Assembly: GCF_025291715.1 (NCBI RefSeq)
Contig: NZ_JAMBIZ010000025.1
Coordinates: 1 to 54,216 of the forward strand
Length of the DNA: 54,216 nucleotides
From: Metasolibacillus sp.
Lineage (GTDB): Bacteria; Bacillota; Bacilli; Bacillales_A; Planococcaceae
Direction of reading: 5' to 3'
Shown here: piece by piece, positions 1-7,899 of the stretch
Numbering within the stretch: the first letter of the stretch is position 1
Layout of the letters: every line of letters begins with the position of its first letter
Notes under the pieces: model-generated
Database searches by the model: none
Seen by the model: only the letters and a program-made list of their open reading frames with translations
Told to the model about the DNA's origin: nothing
Position numbers and translations under genes: made by a program

Positions 1-70
1 TTGAACCGCCGTATACGGATCCGTACGTACGGTGGTGTGAGAGGACGGGAGTTAATCGCTCCCTCCTACT
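1..70 (+). mobile_element. 3' end of a group II intron (domains V and VI)
   Basis: Bases 5-13 pair with 28-36, a two-base CG bulge lies at 26-27, and 14-25 form the self-complementary apical hairpin. This is the domain V fold. A CGC triad sits at 7-9, as in group IIC introns. Domain VI follows at 42-67 (AGGA, GGGAG paired with CTCCC, UCCU). The intron should end at about base 69-70, and the 3' exon starts at CTATTTTT. The maturase ORF would lie upstream of the window. The orientation is plus. The fold is seen; the IIC assignment rests on the triad and is an inference. Confidence 0.85.
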
Positions 71-135
71 CTATTTTTATATAGATGTAGCTTTTTAATA
101 AAGTTTGATTGCAAATGCTGATTTTATACAGAAGG

Positions 136-184
136 AAACCAACTGTTTTGAAACAAAGTTTAATCAAAACAGTTGGTTTTCTAT
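136..184. terminator. Rho-independent terminator hairpin
   Basis: A perfect 15-bp stem (136-150 with 165-179) with a 14-base loop is followed by a short T run. It lies between the intron end and the VanZ gene and could stop transcription from either side. Confidence 0.7.
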
Positions 185-225
185 TTGTCTAGGCGAATAG
201 CAACCATCTTTTTGAAATCCTTCAT

Positions 226-275
226 AAAATCTTAAGTTTTACACTAAAAAAACCTTAAGAACTTCTTGCTACAAT
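226..275 (+). promoter_or_regulatory. Promoter region with an 11-bp direct repeat upstream of the VanZ gene
   Basis: AAAAYCTTAAG occurs at 226-236 and 249-259, 23 bp apart. A TACAAT -10 hexamer lies at 270-275. The second repeat covers the -35 position, and no good -35 hexamer is visible, which suggests an activator-dependent promoter such as one used by a response regulator. The repeats are seen; the regulator is inferred. Confidence 0.4.
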
Positions 276-309
276 GAACAAGTCAAATCATTTAGGAGGT
301 TACGTTATA

Positions 310-1719
310 ATGGATTTAATTAGTATAGTATTCGGTCTTTTACCATATGTAAAATATTCTATTTTTATCATCGCAATTTTGATGATTGGCTACTTTGTAT
401 ATAGAAAATTTTATCAAAGAAAGTATCCAATACGTTTTTCTAAATTTGTTTTCATCACCTTACTTATTTGTTGGTTCATTGTTGTACTTGGAATCACTAC
501 TCTCAGTCGAGGGGCAAGGTATACAGGACAGATTAATTTTGATTTATTCACCAGTTATATAAATGCATGGAATGCTTGGTCGCTGACTGAATTTCAATTA
601 ATCATCTTTAATATGTTAATGTTTGTACCGCTAGGTGTGCTATTACCATTGATTCATCATAAAAACAAATCATTTTGGCGTGTGCTCGTCATATCAATTA
701 TTTTCACGGCTTGTATTGAACTGTCCCAATTGATTACAGGTAAAGGGATTTTTGAATTAGATGACCTTTTGCATAATACCATTGGGAGTTTAGCAGGATA
801 CTTTATTGTGATGGTATTCATTTTATGGAACGAACAACGAAAATTAACATTCATCCCGATTGTGAAAGCTATTTCTATTCCACTAGTTTTTATTGCTTTA
901 TTTGGCGTGGCAAATGGTGTGTATACCGCACAGGAATTTGGAAATCTGCCATTCAAACCTGCACAAAAACAAAATATGGAGCACATCAAAATGGAACTGG
1001 AAACGGAGCTTTCCAATAAATCACTTAACGCATGCGTTTATTACAATAAAGATGTGAATGATGTAAAAAAGGGAAATTTAATTGCTCAATCTATTGCAAA
1101 ACAATTTAATTTGCAACAACAAGGTGGCATGCGGATTGATGGGGATAATCGTATATTTACATTTCAAGACGATGAAGGGAATGCTTATTATTTAACGTAT
1201 TTCATGTCAAATGGCTCTTGGTCTGTATCATTAGATAATATAAATGATGCCCCTTTAAAAGTTGATATTAAACAACAGAAGCAACTTTTAGAAAATTGGT
1301 TAAAAAATGAAGGACTACTCCCTAATAACGCTATCTATCAGCAGCAAGATGAACGTACAATTCGTTGGGATTTAGCTGAACCAGAGAATTTACAATCCAC
1401 ATGTGAAGATTTCTCTAAAGGTCTGGTTATGATTAGTTTTTTTAATCAGCCAGTACCCGACATCTTATTTGATATTAGTGACAATGAAATGGTTGCGAAA
1501 AAGCAATTAATTTCACAACAGCAAGCATATAATGCATTGGTAAACGGAGAGTTTAGCACGTACCAGCCTTTACAAAAAGGTGATACATTAACGATAAAGA
1601 ATGTTCGCTTAACCTATACTTATGATACAAAAGGTTATTATCAGCCTGTATATGTATTTACATGCAATGTAAATGATCAGGACTACCTAATTGAAGTTTT
1701 AATATCAGCTATTCAGTAA
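310..1719 (+). CDS. VanZ-family membrane protein with a large C-terminal extracellular region
   Basis: The 469-residue product starts with hydrophobic helices and carries the VanZ-like domain in about residues 20-185. Diagnostic stretches are NMLMFVPLGVLLPL and ELSQLITGKGIFELDDLLHN. The start is taken at ATG 310 because TTAGGAGG at 292-299 sits nine to ten bases upstream. An in-frame ATG at 274 has no ribosome-binding site and overlaps the promoter. VanZ itself gives low-level teicoplanin resistance, but most family members are uncharacterised. After the VanZ domain and one further helix (about 190-205) come some 260 polar residues with no domain I recognise, probably outside the membrane. 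The gene is monocistronic, with a terminator at 1766. Confidence 0.85.
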   Translation: MDLISIVFGLLPYVKYSIFIIAILMIGYFVYRKFYQRKYPIRFSKFVFITLLICWFIVVLGITTLSRGARYTGQINFDLFTSYINAWNAWSLTEFQLIIFNMLMFVPLGVLLPLIHHKNKSFWRVLVISIIFTACIELSQLITGKGIFELDDLLHNTIGSLAGYFIVMVFILWNEQRKLTFIPIVKAISIPLVFIALFGVANGVYTAQEFGNLPFKPAQKQNMEHIKMELETELSNKSLNACVYYNKDVNDVKKGNLIAQSIAKQFNLQQQGGMRIDGDNRIFTFQDDEGNAYYLTYFMSNGSWSVSLDNINDAPLKVDIKQQKQLLENWLKNEGLLPNNAIYQQQDERTIRWDLAEPENLQSTCEDFSKGLVMISFFNQPVPDILFDISDNEMVAKKQLISQQQAYNALVNGEFSTYQPLQKGDTLTIKNVRLTYTYDTKGYYQPVYVFTCNVNDQDYLIEVLISAIQ

Positions 1720-1765
1720 ATAAGATTGTTTGGTAAGAAAAAGAAGGGCAGTCCAAAAATAAGCA

Positions 1766-1812
1766 AGTCCCATATATTAGATATGACTCGTATATGGGAC
1801 TCTTTTTATTTT
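1766..1812 (+). terminator. Terminator after the VanZ gene
   Basis: An 11-bp perfect stem (1766-1776 with 1791-1801) is followed by CTTTTTATTTTT. It also lies just past the convergent GGDEF-EAL gene. Confidence 0.85.
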
Positions 1813-1832
1813 TAAAAATAGAGTGGCTGCTT

Positions 1833-3536
1833 TCATTTTTGCTTTTGCGCTGCTAGTAATGCTGTTAAATTTTCTACTGTTAACGGTTTACTGAAGTAAT
1901 ATCCTTGCACAGATTGACAATTATGCTTTTTCAATATGTCGAGCTCTTCAGATTGTTCAACACCTTCAGCAACAACATTTAAATTTAAAGCATTTGCTAA
2001 TGAAATAATCGCTGCAACCATCGATTCACCTGAAGGCGTCGTTCGGATGTTTTGAATAAATGTACGATCGATCTTTAAGGCATCGAATGGAAACTGACGC
2101 AAATAGCTTAATGAGGCATAGCCTGTACCAAAGTCATCTAGCGATATGGCAATGCCCATTTTTTTCATCTCTTTTATTTTTTCAATGAGCTCATCCGTGT
2201 AATCCATCATCGACATTTCAGTAATTTCAATTTCTAAATGCTGCGGGTTTGCCTGCGTTTCATCTAATATTGCTTCTAATCTTGGAATAAAGGTTGCTTC
2301 TGCAATATGAATCGGCGAAATATTGACTGCAACGCGTAAATGGCTATTGTAGGCTTCGTTCCATTTTTTTATTTGCGCAGTTGCTTGTTTTAAAACCCAT
2401 TCCCCAATTGCAGATATTAAACCACATCGCTCAGCAAATGGAATAAATTGATCTGGTGGGATAAAGCCTAATTCGTCATCATTCCAACGTATAAGTGCTT
2501 CCATCCCTGTCATTTTATTATCCTGCAAACTATACTTCGGTTGATAATGAAGCTCGAAAGCATCATCTCGAAGCGCTTGGTGTATTTTTGTTTCAAGATG
2601 CAGTAAGCGGTCATCGACACCTTTCATGTTTGCTTCAAAGATAACATAATTATTTCTGCTTTTTTGCTTAGCTGCGTACATCGCAATATCTGCGCAACGC
2701 AACAATTTTGATATTGTATTACCATGGTCAGGGAATATACTAATGCCCATGCTAACGCTAATGTAAAACTCATAATCATAAAAATTAAAGCTCTCTTTGC
2801 AAATATTGATAATGCTTTGTGCGATTGCTTTAATTTGTGAATCATCTTTTAAAAGGTAGACAAACTCATCTCCGTTTAATCGGAAAACCGCATCTTTTTC
2901 TGTAGCAATACTATTTAACCGTTTCGCAAATTCCTGTAGGAACATATCCCCTACTTTGTGGCCAAGGCCATCATTTATATTTTTAAAGCGATTGATATCG
3001 ATGAAAAAAAGTGCAAATTTCGTTTGATTTCTTTCAGCGATTTCTATTTGCCTTTCCAATGTATTTAAAAGGCTACGACGGTTTGGCAAGCCTGTCAAAT
3101 CATCGTGAAAAGCAAAATGCGTATACTTTTTTATATTTTTTTGGGCGGTAATATCTGTGCGTATCGAGATATATTGGTATGGCTTCCCCTTGTCATTTAA
3201 AAACGGAACAATTGTCGTTTGCACCCAATAAAGCGTTCCATCCTTCGCCCTATTACAAACTTCCCCGCTCCATGTGTCCCCTTTGCTAATTGTGCGCCAT
3301 AATTCTTTGAAAAATGCTTTTGGATGATGACCAGAGTTTAAAATGCGATGATCCTGTCCAATTAGTTCTGCACGACTATATTGGGAAATTTGACAAAATC
3401 GATCATTAACATTTGTAATAATTCCACGCCCATCTGTTACAGCTACGATAGCTGATTCATCTAATGCGGCTTTAATATCCTTTAGCTCATCATACGTAAG
3501 CTCCATATTCGTTAAAATATGAGAGTTATTCATCAT
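1833..3536 (-). CDS. PAS-GGDEF-EAL cyclic-di-GMP signalling protein
   Basis: The 567-residue cytosolic protein has a PAS/PAC sensor in about residues 21-130, a GGDEF domain in 140-300 and an EAL domain in 315-560. The GGDEF signature reads NGDEF (221-225), so its first glycine is lost and cyclase activity is doubtful. The EAL half keeps EAL (346-348), the EITEM metal-binding stretch, DDFGTG (467-472) and KID, and is probably an active c-di-GMP phosphodiesterase. No membrane segment is present, so the signal is likely intracellular or diffusible, read by PAS. The start is an ATGATG pair after GGGAGAAAG. A copy of the AATC-bordered structured element lies just upstream, in the likely promoter region. 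Confidence 0.93.
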   Translation of the reverse strand: MMNNSHILTNMELTYDELKDIKAALDESAIVAVTDGRGIITNVNDRFCQISQYSRAELIGQDHRILNSGHHPKAFFKELWRTISKGDTWSGEVCNRAKDGTLYWVQTTIVPFLNDKGKPYQYISIRTDITAQKNIKKYTHFAFHDDLTGLPNRRSLLNTLERQIEIAERNQTKFALFFIDINRFKNINDGLGHKVGDMFLQEFAKRLNSIATEKDAVFRLNGDEFVYLLKDDSQIKAIAQSIINICKESFNFYDYEFYISVSMGISIFPDHGNTISKLLRCADIAMYAAKQKSRNNYVIFEANMKGVDDRLLHLETKIHQALRDDAFELHYQPKYSLQDNKMTGMEALIRWNDDELGFIPPDQFIPFAERCGLISAIGEWVLKQATAQIKKWNEAYNSHLRVAVNISPIHIAEATFIPRLEAILDETQANPQHLEIEITEMSMMDYTDELIEKIKEMKKMGIAISLDDFGTGYASLSYLRQFPFDALKIDRTFIQNIRTTPSGESMVAAIISLANALNLNVVAEGVEQSEELDILKKHNCQSVQGYYFSKPLTVENLTALLAAQKQK

Positions 3537-3570
3537 TTAACTTTCTCCCTGTTCATAAATTACTCTTACA

Positions 3571-3714
3571 AATCAATTACATCTTCGTGTAATTGCTGTC
3601 CAGATTTTCGAAAAAATCTGTGACATCCGCCGGAGAATTAACTTGCTTCAGCAAGGGGCTTGAATCCCTTTTGATTGAATTATCTTCTTTTGTAACAGAA
3701 AATCGTGCTGAATC
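3571..3714. repeat. Structured AATC-bordered element, copy 2
   Basis: The element is 3575-3710 (136 nt), with AATC at 3571-3574 and 3711-3714. It contains hairpin 1 (3574-3581 with 3588-3595), hairpin 2 (3601-3608 with 3613-3620, loop CGAA), the core TGACATCCGCCGGAG at 3621-3635, and hairpin 3 (3642-3646 with 3651-3655). The same border, hairpin order and core occur at 43773-43961. The hairpin sequences differ between copies but stay paired. It resembles a small non-autonomous element such as an IS200/IS605-derived palindromic unit, but no family is proven. Confidence 0.75.
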
Positions 3715-3911
3715 GAGTTAAAATTTAGCTAAAATGCACTATCTATAAGTATAATCTATTATCTTTGTTCTATTCAATAGTGATTTTATCATTAGCGCTA
3801 CTTATTAGAATATGACATTCTTCACATTCGTCATATTTATTTAATGAATACATTTTACGGATAATAATATTATGTAAACTATATAATGCGGAATTTTCTG
3901 AAATAAATAGG

Positions 3912-3941
3912 TTGACAGGCAAAGGATTTCTGTACTATATT
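3912..3941 (+). promoter_or_regulatory. Sigma-A-type promoter for the 51-residue gene
   Basis: TTGACA at 3912-3917 is followed, after 18 bases, by TATATT at 3936-3941. It lies 46 bases upstream of the start at 3987. The rest of 3715-3911 is AT-rich and I see nothing in it. Confidence 0.65.
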
Positions 3942-3986
3942 AATATCATGAAATTAAATCTGTTATATTACAAAGGAGTGTTGTTT

Positions 3987-4142
3987 ATGTCGATGTATCG
4001 TGAAGGCTATGAGCATTACTTAGAAAAGTGTGAGCAATTCGGTGTTGAGCCTGTCAATTTTCACTTTTATTTATTGCAATTATCACAAGAGCAGTTAGCA
4101 TCCTTTACAGAACAGGCACGCACAGTGCGAGCGGGTATTTAA
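3987..4142 (+). CDS. Small conserved-looking protein of unknown function (51 aa)
   Basis: The product begins MSMYREGYEHYLEKCEQFG and is probably mostly helical, with an acidic, aromatic-rich first half and a glutamine-rich second half. It has no signal peptide or membrane segment. ATG 3987 is chosen because AAAGGAG lies at 3972-3978 with good spacing; the reading frame extends further upstream but into the promoter. It has its own promoter and terminator, so it is expressed alone. It is reminiscent of short YppF/YqgQ-like Bacilli proteins in size and composition, but I do not recognise the family. Confidence 0.7.
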   Translation: MSMYREGYEHYLEKCEQFGVEPVNFHFYLLQLSQEQLASFTEQARTVRAGI

Positions 4143-4164
4143 TATATGAAGAAAAAACATAAAT

Positions 4165-4206
4165 AACCAAACTTTATGAGTGGTTCATAAAGTTTGGTTT
4201 TTGTCA
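4165..4206. terminator. Bidirectional terminator overlapping the recombinase 3' end
   Basis: A perfect 15-bp stem (4165-4179 with 4185-4199) has T runs on both strands. Its right arm encodes the last residues and stop of the convergent recombinase gene, so coding and termination are superimposed. Confidence 0.85.
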
Positions 4207-5132
4207 TTTAGTGGATTATTTTTCATCACTTCTTGAATTTGCTCGTCCTCAATATGCGTATAAATTTGTGTTGTTGCTACACTGGAATGCCCTAATATAT
4301 GCTGTAGGCTGCGAATATCAGCGCCTGCACGATACATTAATGTGGCGGATGTATGGCGCAGCTTATGCGGTGTGAGCTTTTCCTTATTTAGTGTGGCTGT
4401 ATTCAACTGTTTAACGATTTTCGCAATCGATTGTCTTGCAAAGCGTGTTCCCTTTTGCGATACGAAAAGCGGCTCAGCCCCGTCCCCTTTATAGGTATGG
4501 CGTTTTGGTAAATATGCCTGCAAGGCCTCATAGCAGCTTTCGTTCATAAATACAGTACGCTCCTTATTACCCTTTCCGATAACTGTAATATGACGTCCTT
4601 GAATCGATTGCAAATTTAAGGAACAAAGCTCGGTAACGCGAATACCTAAATTTAAGAAAAACATCATCATGCAATAATCACGTTCGCTATAAGGCTGTGC
4701 TGTTGTTGCTGCAATAAATTGGCGTGTTTCCTGTAAATTTAAATAAACAGGCGTTTTCCTTCCGATTTTCGGTGTTTCTAGCTCATCTGCTGGATTATCC
4801 TCTATTAAACGACGCTTGCCCTTTAAGTATTTGAAAAAGGATTTTAATGTCGCGACTTTACGCGCGCGTGCGGCTGGCGAATTTCCTCGTTGTACCTCGC
4901 AATATTCCATAAATAAATATAAATCCTCGAGCGTAATTTCCTTAATCATTTCGATTGTCACATCGGAAATATTAATTTTTTGTAAGTCTGTTAGCGTAAT
5001 ATCCTGCTCGATTGCCTTTAAAAATCGAAAAAACAGCACTAAATCATATTCGTATTCTTTGCGTGTTCGCTGTGATTTTCCTGTAATCGTTGTTAAATAT
5101 ATTAAAAAATCCTTTAAAATTTTCGGGAGCAC
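4185..5132 (-). CDS. Tyrosine recombinase of the XerC/XerD type
   Basis: The 315-residue protein has an N-terminal SAM-like core-binding domain (about 5-115) and a catalytic domain (about 135-300). All catalytic positions are visible: Arg in LGIRVTELCSL, Lys in GKGNKERTV, HKLRH, LGHSS and the tyrosine in TTQIYTH. It should perform strand exchange at dif-like sites or act as a solitary integrase. GTG at 5132 is preferred because GGGAGGTG lies just upstream; an ATG at 5162 would overlap the preceding MFS gene. A second, degenerate recombinase lies at 14717. Whether this is the housekeeping XerD or an accessory paralogue cannot be decided here. Confidence 0.88.
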   Translation of the reverse strand: MLPKILKDFLIYLTTITGKSQRTRKEYEYDLVLFFRFLKAIEQDITLTDLQKINISDVTIEMIKEITLEDLYLFMEYCEVQRGNSPAARARKVATLKSFFKYLKGKRRLIEDNPADELETPKIGRKTPVYLNLQETRQFIAATTAQPYSERDYCMMMFFLNLGIRVTELCSLNLQSIQGRHITVIGKGNKERTVFMNESCYEALQAYLPKRHTYKGDGAEPLFVSQKGTRFARQSIAKIVKQLNTATLNKEKLTPHKLRHTSATLMYRAGADIRSLQHILGHSSVATTQIYTHIEDEQIQEVMKNNPLNDKNQTL

Positions 5133-5148
5133 AATCTTCACCTCCCTT

Positions 5149-6096
5149 TCAGTATACAGCACTTCGATGCTTGATGTAATAAACCCCGTATAAAAAGGCT
5201 AATCCCCACAGCAAACAAATGCCTAATAATACAAGCATTCGCAATGAAATGATTTGTGTAGCAATACTTAGCAACAGCAAAATAGTGATGGTTGTAAATG
5301 CTTCAAGTAAGCTAAAAATAGCAGTAAATCGACCTAACATCGCTGCTGGTAACGCTTGTTGAATATAGGTCATAAAACCGACACTTACAAAGCTGTTTGC
5401 GAAGGATAAAATAAAAAATCCAAGTGCGGCCATCCACCAATTTTGTGCTAGTCCATAACATAAATAACCGACGCTACAGCATAACACGCCATAAAAGATA
5501 GCGTTTAACGGCTTAACGAGCCATTTCATATTACAAATCGAACCGGCAATAAAGCCGCTACCCGCGATGCTGACTAATAGTCCATATGTGCTTTCTGACA
5601 TTTGCAATGTTCTAGTCACAAATGCTGCCTCTAATGAATCGATAGCTGTTAAGCAAACAATGAAAAGACCGTTCAAAATAAAAATAAAGCTAATCGAAAG
5701 ATGCTTGTGGGCATATAGATAGACGATGCGCCAATCAGCTTGAATCGTTGCAAACGTAACTCGTTGTTGTATGCCTGTCTCGCTTATATGAGGGCATTTT
5801 CCGAGAAGTAATGCAGCAATTATTAATGCGGTACTATTCATGACAATCGCTAAATGGGCTGTACCGATAAAGAAAAACAGGCCCGTAATCATTGGACCTA
5901 ATATAAAGCCGGATGATTGTGCCATGCTTCTCCAGGCGTTAAAGCGTTGTTGCTCATTTTCAGAAATTACTTTCGTTGAATAAACAAAGATGGCATTTGT
6001 ATAAATCGCTGTAAATATTTGAATGAAAAACGTGAGTACATAAATGATTAGCATATTTACAGCTTTAATGATTACATATTGAAACAGTGCGGACAA
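5149..6096 (-). pseudogene. MFS transporter lacking its N-terminal helices
   Basis: About 315 residues align in character with the last eight to nine helices of a 12-helix MFS exporter. The part just after the start, reading TNAIFVYSTKVI and NAWRSMAQSSGFILGP, normally lies near residue 100-150. The frame opens at a stop at 6109-6111. The only start is TTG 6096, with no ribosome-binding site. Upstream there is immediately the terminator of the dinB-like gene. The 5' quarter and promoter therefore seem deleted. The rest of the frame is intact, so the loss may be recent. It ends 16 bases before the recombinase start. Confidence 0.75.
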
Positions 6097-6117
6097 TTCG
6101 TGCTGTTTTTAATTATT

Positions 6118-6155
6118 TAAAAAGTTCCCAAATTGATATTTGGGAACTTTTTTGT
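6118..6155. terminator. Terminator after the DinB-fold gene
   Basis: A 13-bp perfect stem (6120-6132 with 6139-6151) has T runs on both strands and sits at the deletion junction of the truncated MFS gene. Confidence 0.85.
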
Positions 6156-6607
6156 TATATTACTTCTTTTATTTGCGCTATATGATGTAAATCATGTGTC
6201 ATCAGCCCTTTAAAATAACTAAATAAAGTTAGTTGGGATTGATGAATTGTTATTTCAGTTTCCCAAAGCGCATCTGGTATTTCAGTTAATCGTTCAATCA
6301 ATTGAGTTCGACCACACAAAAATGCATCAAGTACGACAGCGGCTTCCTTTTTACGGGTGGATGCTGCAGCTTGTTCATTGAACACAGTCACATCTGGTCC
6401 AGCCGGAAAAGTGCCCCCGCCAACGAAGTATGGTATTCTTTCATGTAATACAAATTCATCCCACGCAATCAAATGACCGATTATCTCTATAATCGACCAC
6501 TCCCCTTCAGTGATAGGTTTCCGTAACACCTCCTCGCTCAACGCACGCAGTGAAGCGACAAATTCCCCGAATTCAAGATGATGTGCAATTATTTTAGTTT
6601 TCTCCAT
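6155..6607 (-). CDS. DinB/YfiT-like putative metalloenzyme
   Basis: The 150-residue protein is a four-helix-bundle DinB-superfamily member. The likely metal-binding histidine triad is seen as GHLIAWD (near 45) and HDLHHIAQ (near 138-142). Family members include thiol S-transferases using bacillithiol, but the substrate here is unknown. ATG 6607 follows TTAGGAGGG. It is monocistronic. Upstream, 6659-6704 holds a 9-bp inverted repeat (ACGAAGTGA/TCACTTCGT) with a 28-base spacer, of unknown role. A second DinB-fold gene lies at 39303. Confidence 0.85.
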   Translation of the reverse strand: MEKTKIIAHHLEFGEFVASLRALSEEVLRKPITEGEWSIIEIIGHLIAWDEFVLHERIPYFVGGGTFPAGPDVTVFNEQAAASTRKKEAAVVLDAFLCGRTQLIERLTEIPDALWETEITIHQSQLTLFSYFKGLMTHDLHHIAQIKEVI

Positions 6608-6766
6608 ACATTCCCTCCTAAAAGAACATTTGTTCCGTATTTGTAAAAACGCATTTTAACGAAGTGAAAATCGGTCTTACGTACAATGATACATCTCACT
6701 TCGTCTGAGAGCCTTTTTAAAGATAGGCAATTTTCATTAAAATATAAGCAATATCTCACCTATTTA

Positions 6767-7186
6767 TCAAGAGGAATTTTCCTCGCTCTCAATTAAAGAG
6801 ACTTTACTTGTCGAGGGGAAATATTGATATTTCCAATAGTTTTTAATTTTATTCCCCTCTAATTCTAATACCTTAACCAAAGTAATGAAGTATTCGGCAG
6901 TAGAAGCCTCTACTTCTGTAAATTCATTATTCTCTGATTTACCAGGACGATATTCTATTTGCGAAAAATAGGTCACTGTTTCATTTTTTTCTTTAATCGT
7001 AATCGTTTCATCAGGATTAAGTTCAGGGAATTCAGGATGCTTCTTCAAAGCAGTTAAAAGCATTTCCTTATCATAGTTATGAAGCGATTCACTTATTTCA
7101 ATATTTGTCCCCTTTGAGCTTTGTGGTAAATTACAGCCTGATAAGATAAGAGTTGCCATTGAAAAAGCAATGATCTTCTTATACAT
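6767..7186 (-). CDS. Putative lipoprotein of unknown function (139 aa)
   Basis: A type II signal peptide is clear: MYKKIIAFSMATLILSGC, with the lipobox LSGC placing the lipidated cysteine at residue 18. The mature 120 residues are acidic and contain no domain I recognise. The start ATG 7186 follows GTAGGAGG. It is expected to be anchored on the outer face of the cytoplasmic membrane. No operon partner is visible. Confidence 0.8.
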   Translation of the reverse strand: MYKKIIAFSMATLILSGCNLPQSSKGTNIEISESLHNYDKEMLLTALKKHPEFPELNPDETITIKEKNETVTYFSQIEYRPGKSENNEFTEVEASTAEYFITLVKVLELEGNKIKNYWKYQYFPSTSKVSLIESEENSS

Positions 7187-7278
7187 GAGTAGCCTCCTAC
7201 TATTTTAAATTTTATAAGATAAATACTATTTTTCCGTGTTAAAATGAAGCGAGTCATGTATTGAAAGGGGCCTTCAAA

Positions 7279-7386
7279 ATGAAAAAACAAACAATCGTCA
7301 TTTCTGCTATGTTATGTATTGCAGCAATACTCGATATTATTTATAAAGGGTTATTTTATAAAATGCTCAAAAAATTTTGCAGGTAA
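7279..7386 (+). CDS. Short hydrophobic peptide (35 aa)
   Basis: ATG 7279 opens a 35-codon frame, MKKQTIVISAMLCIAAILD and onward, with one hydrophobic segment (about residues 5-20) and a basic C-terminus ending KKFCR. AAGGGG lies about nine bases upstream, and a strong terminator begins five bases after the stop. The compact gene-plus-terminator arrangement supports a real small membrane peptide. A toxin-like or regulatory peptide is possible, but nothing identifies it. Confidence 0.5.
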   Translation: MKKQTIVISAMLCIAAILDIIYKGLFYKMLKKFCR

Positions 7387-7390
7387 TTAA

Positions 7391-7440
7391 GAAAAGCCTA
7401 ATTTCCAATAAAAAGAAATTAGGCTTTTCGATTATTTTTT
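7391..7440. terminator. Bidirectional terminator
   Basis: A 14-bp perfect stem (7391-7404 with 7416-7429) has AT-rich flanks. It serves the 35-aa gene and the decayed alkD-like gene. Confidence 0.85.
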
Positions 7441-7473
7441 CGCATTAAACCTTAATAATTTTTTCAAAGACAA

Positions 7474-7899
7474 CTAATTAGTATGTCGTTTATTAACTTC
7501 AATTGTAATAAAATCTGGTAAATAGCTAGGGGTACATCCTTTGGCTACCATTTCATCTTTGTACAGACCCGTTTGCTCACCAAGCTTCATACAACGCGCA
7601 CGATTCTTTTCATCATAAACACCTATCCAGCCTGCGGTGAAATTCATAGCCCATTGAACTTCTGGCTCTTCCTGCGCAATAGTAGCTTCTATTGCAGCTA
7701 GTAAGTTTGCAGTGTTATCAGGTGGTGTTTGTCCAGTCCATCTCAATCGCGCTTGATAATATCAGAAAGTCCGTCTTTGCAGAGCAGAAGGGCTATTTTC
7801 CCACGTCTCTATCAACGCAATTTTTTGTTTGTCTTTAGTGAGCTGATTAGCCATTAACCAATCCATTAAGTTATTTCGTTCATAGAATACTAAATGGTC
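7474..7899 (-). pseudogene. DNA alkylation repair (AlkD-like) gene remnant
   Basis: The reading frame covers the C-terminal 60 percent of an AlkD-like HEAT-repeat DNA glycosylase. Characteristic pieces are ARLRWTGQ, VQWAMNF and VAKGCTPSYLPDF. A TGA at 7762-7764 interrupts it in the stretch RRTF*YYQARLRW, where a tryptophan codon is expected. The first part of the gene is missing: the frame reaches back directly to the SulP stop codon. Both defects indicate a non-functional copy. No start codon with a ribosome-binding site remains. Confidence 0.8.

Noticed and set aside
4165-4199. Possible dif or attachment site beside the recombinase
   Set aside because: The 15-bp inverted repeat with T runs is an ordinary terminator and lacks the 11-6-11 dif layout.
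6659-6704. Inverted repeat as terminator
   Set aside because: The 28-base loop and weak T run make termination unlikely; role left open.
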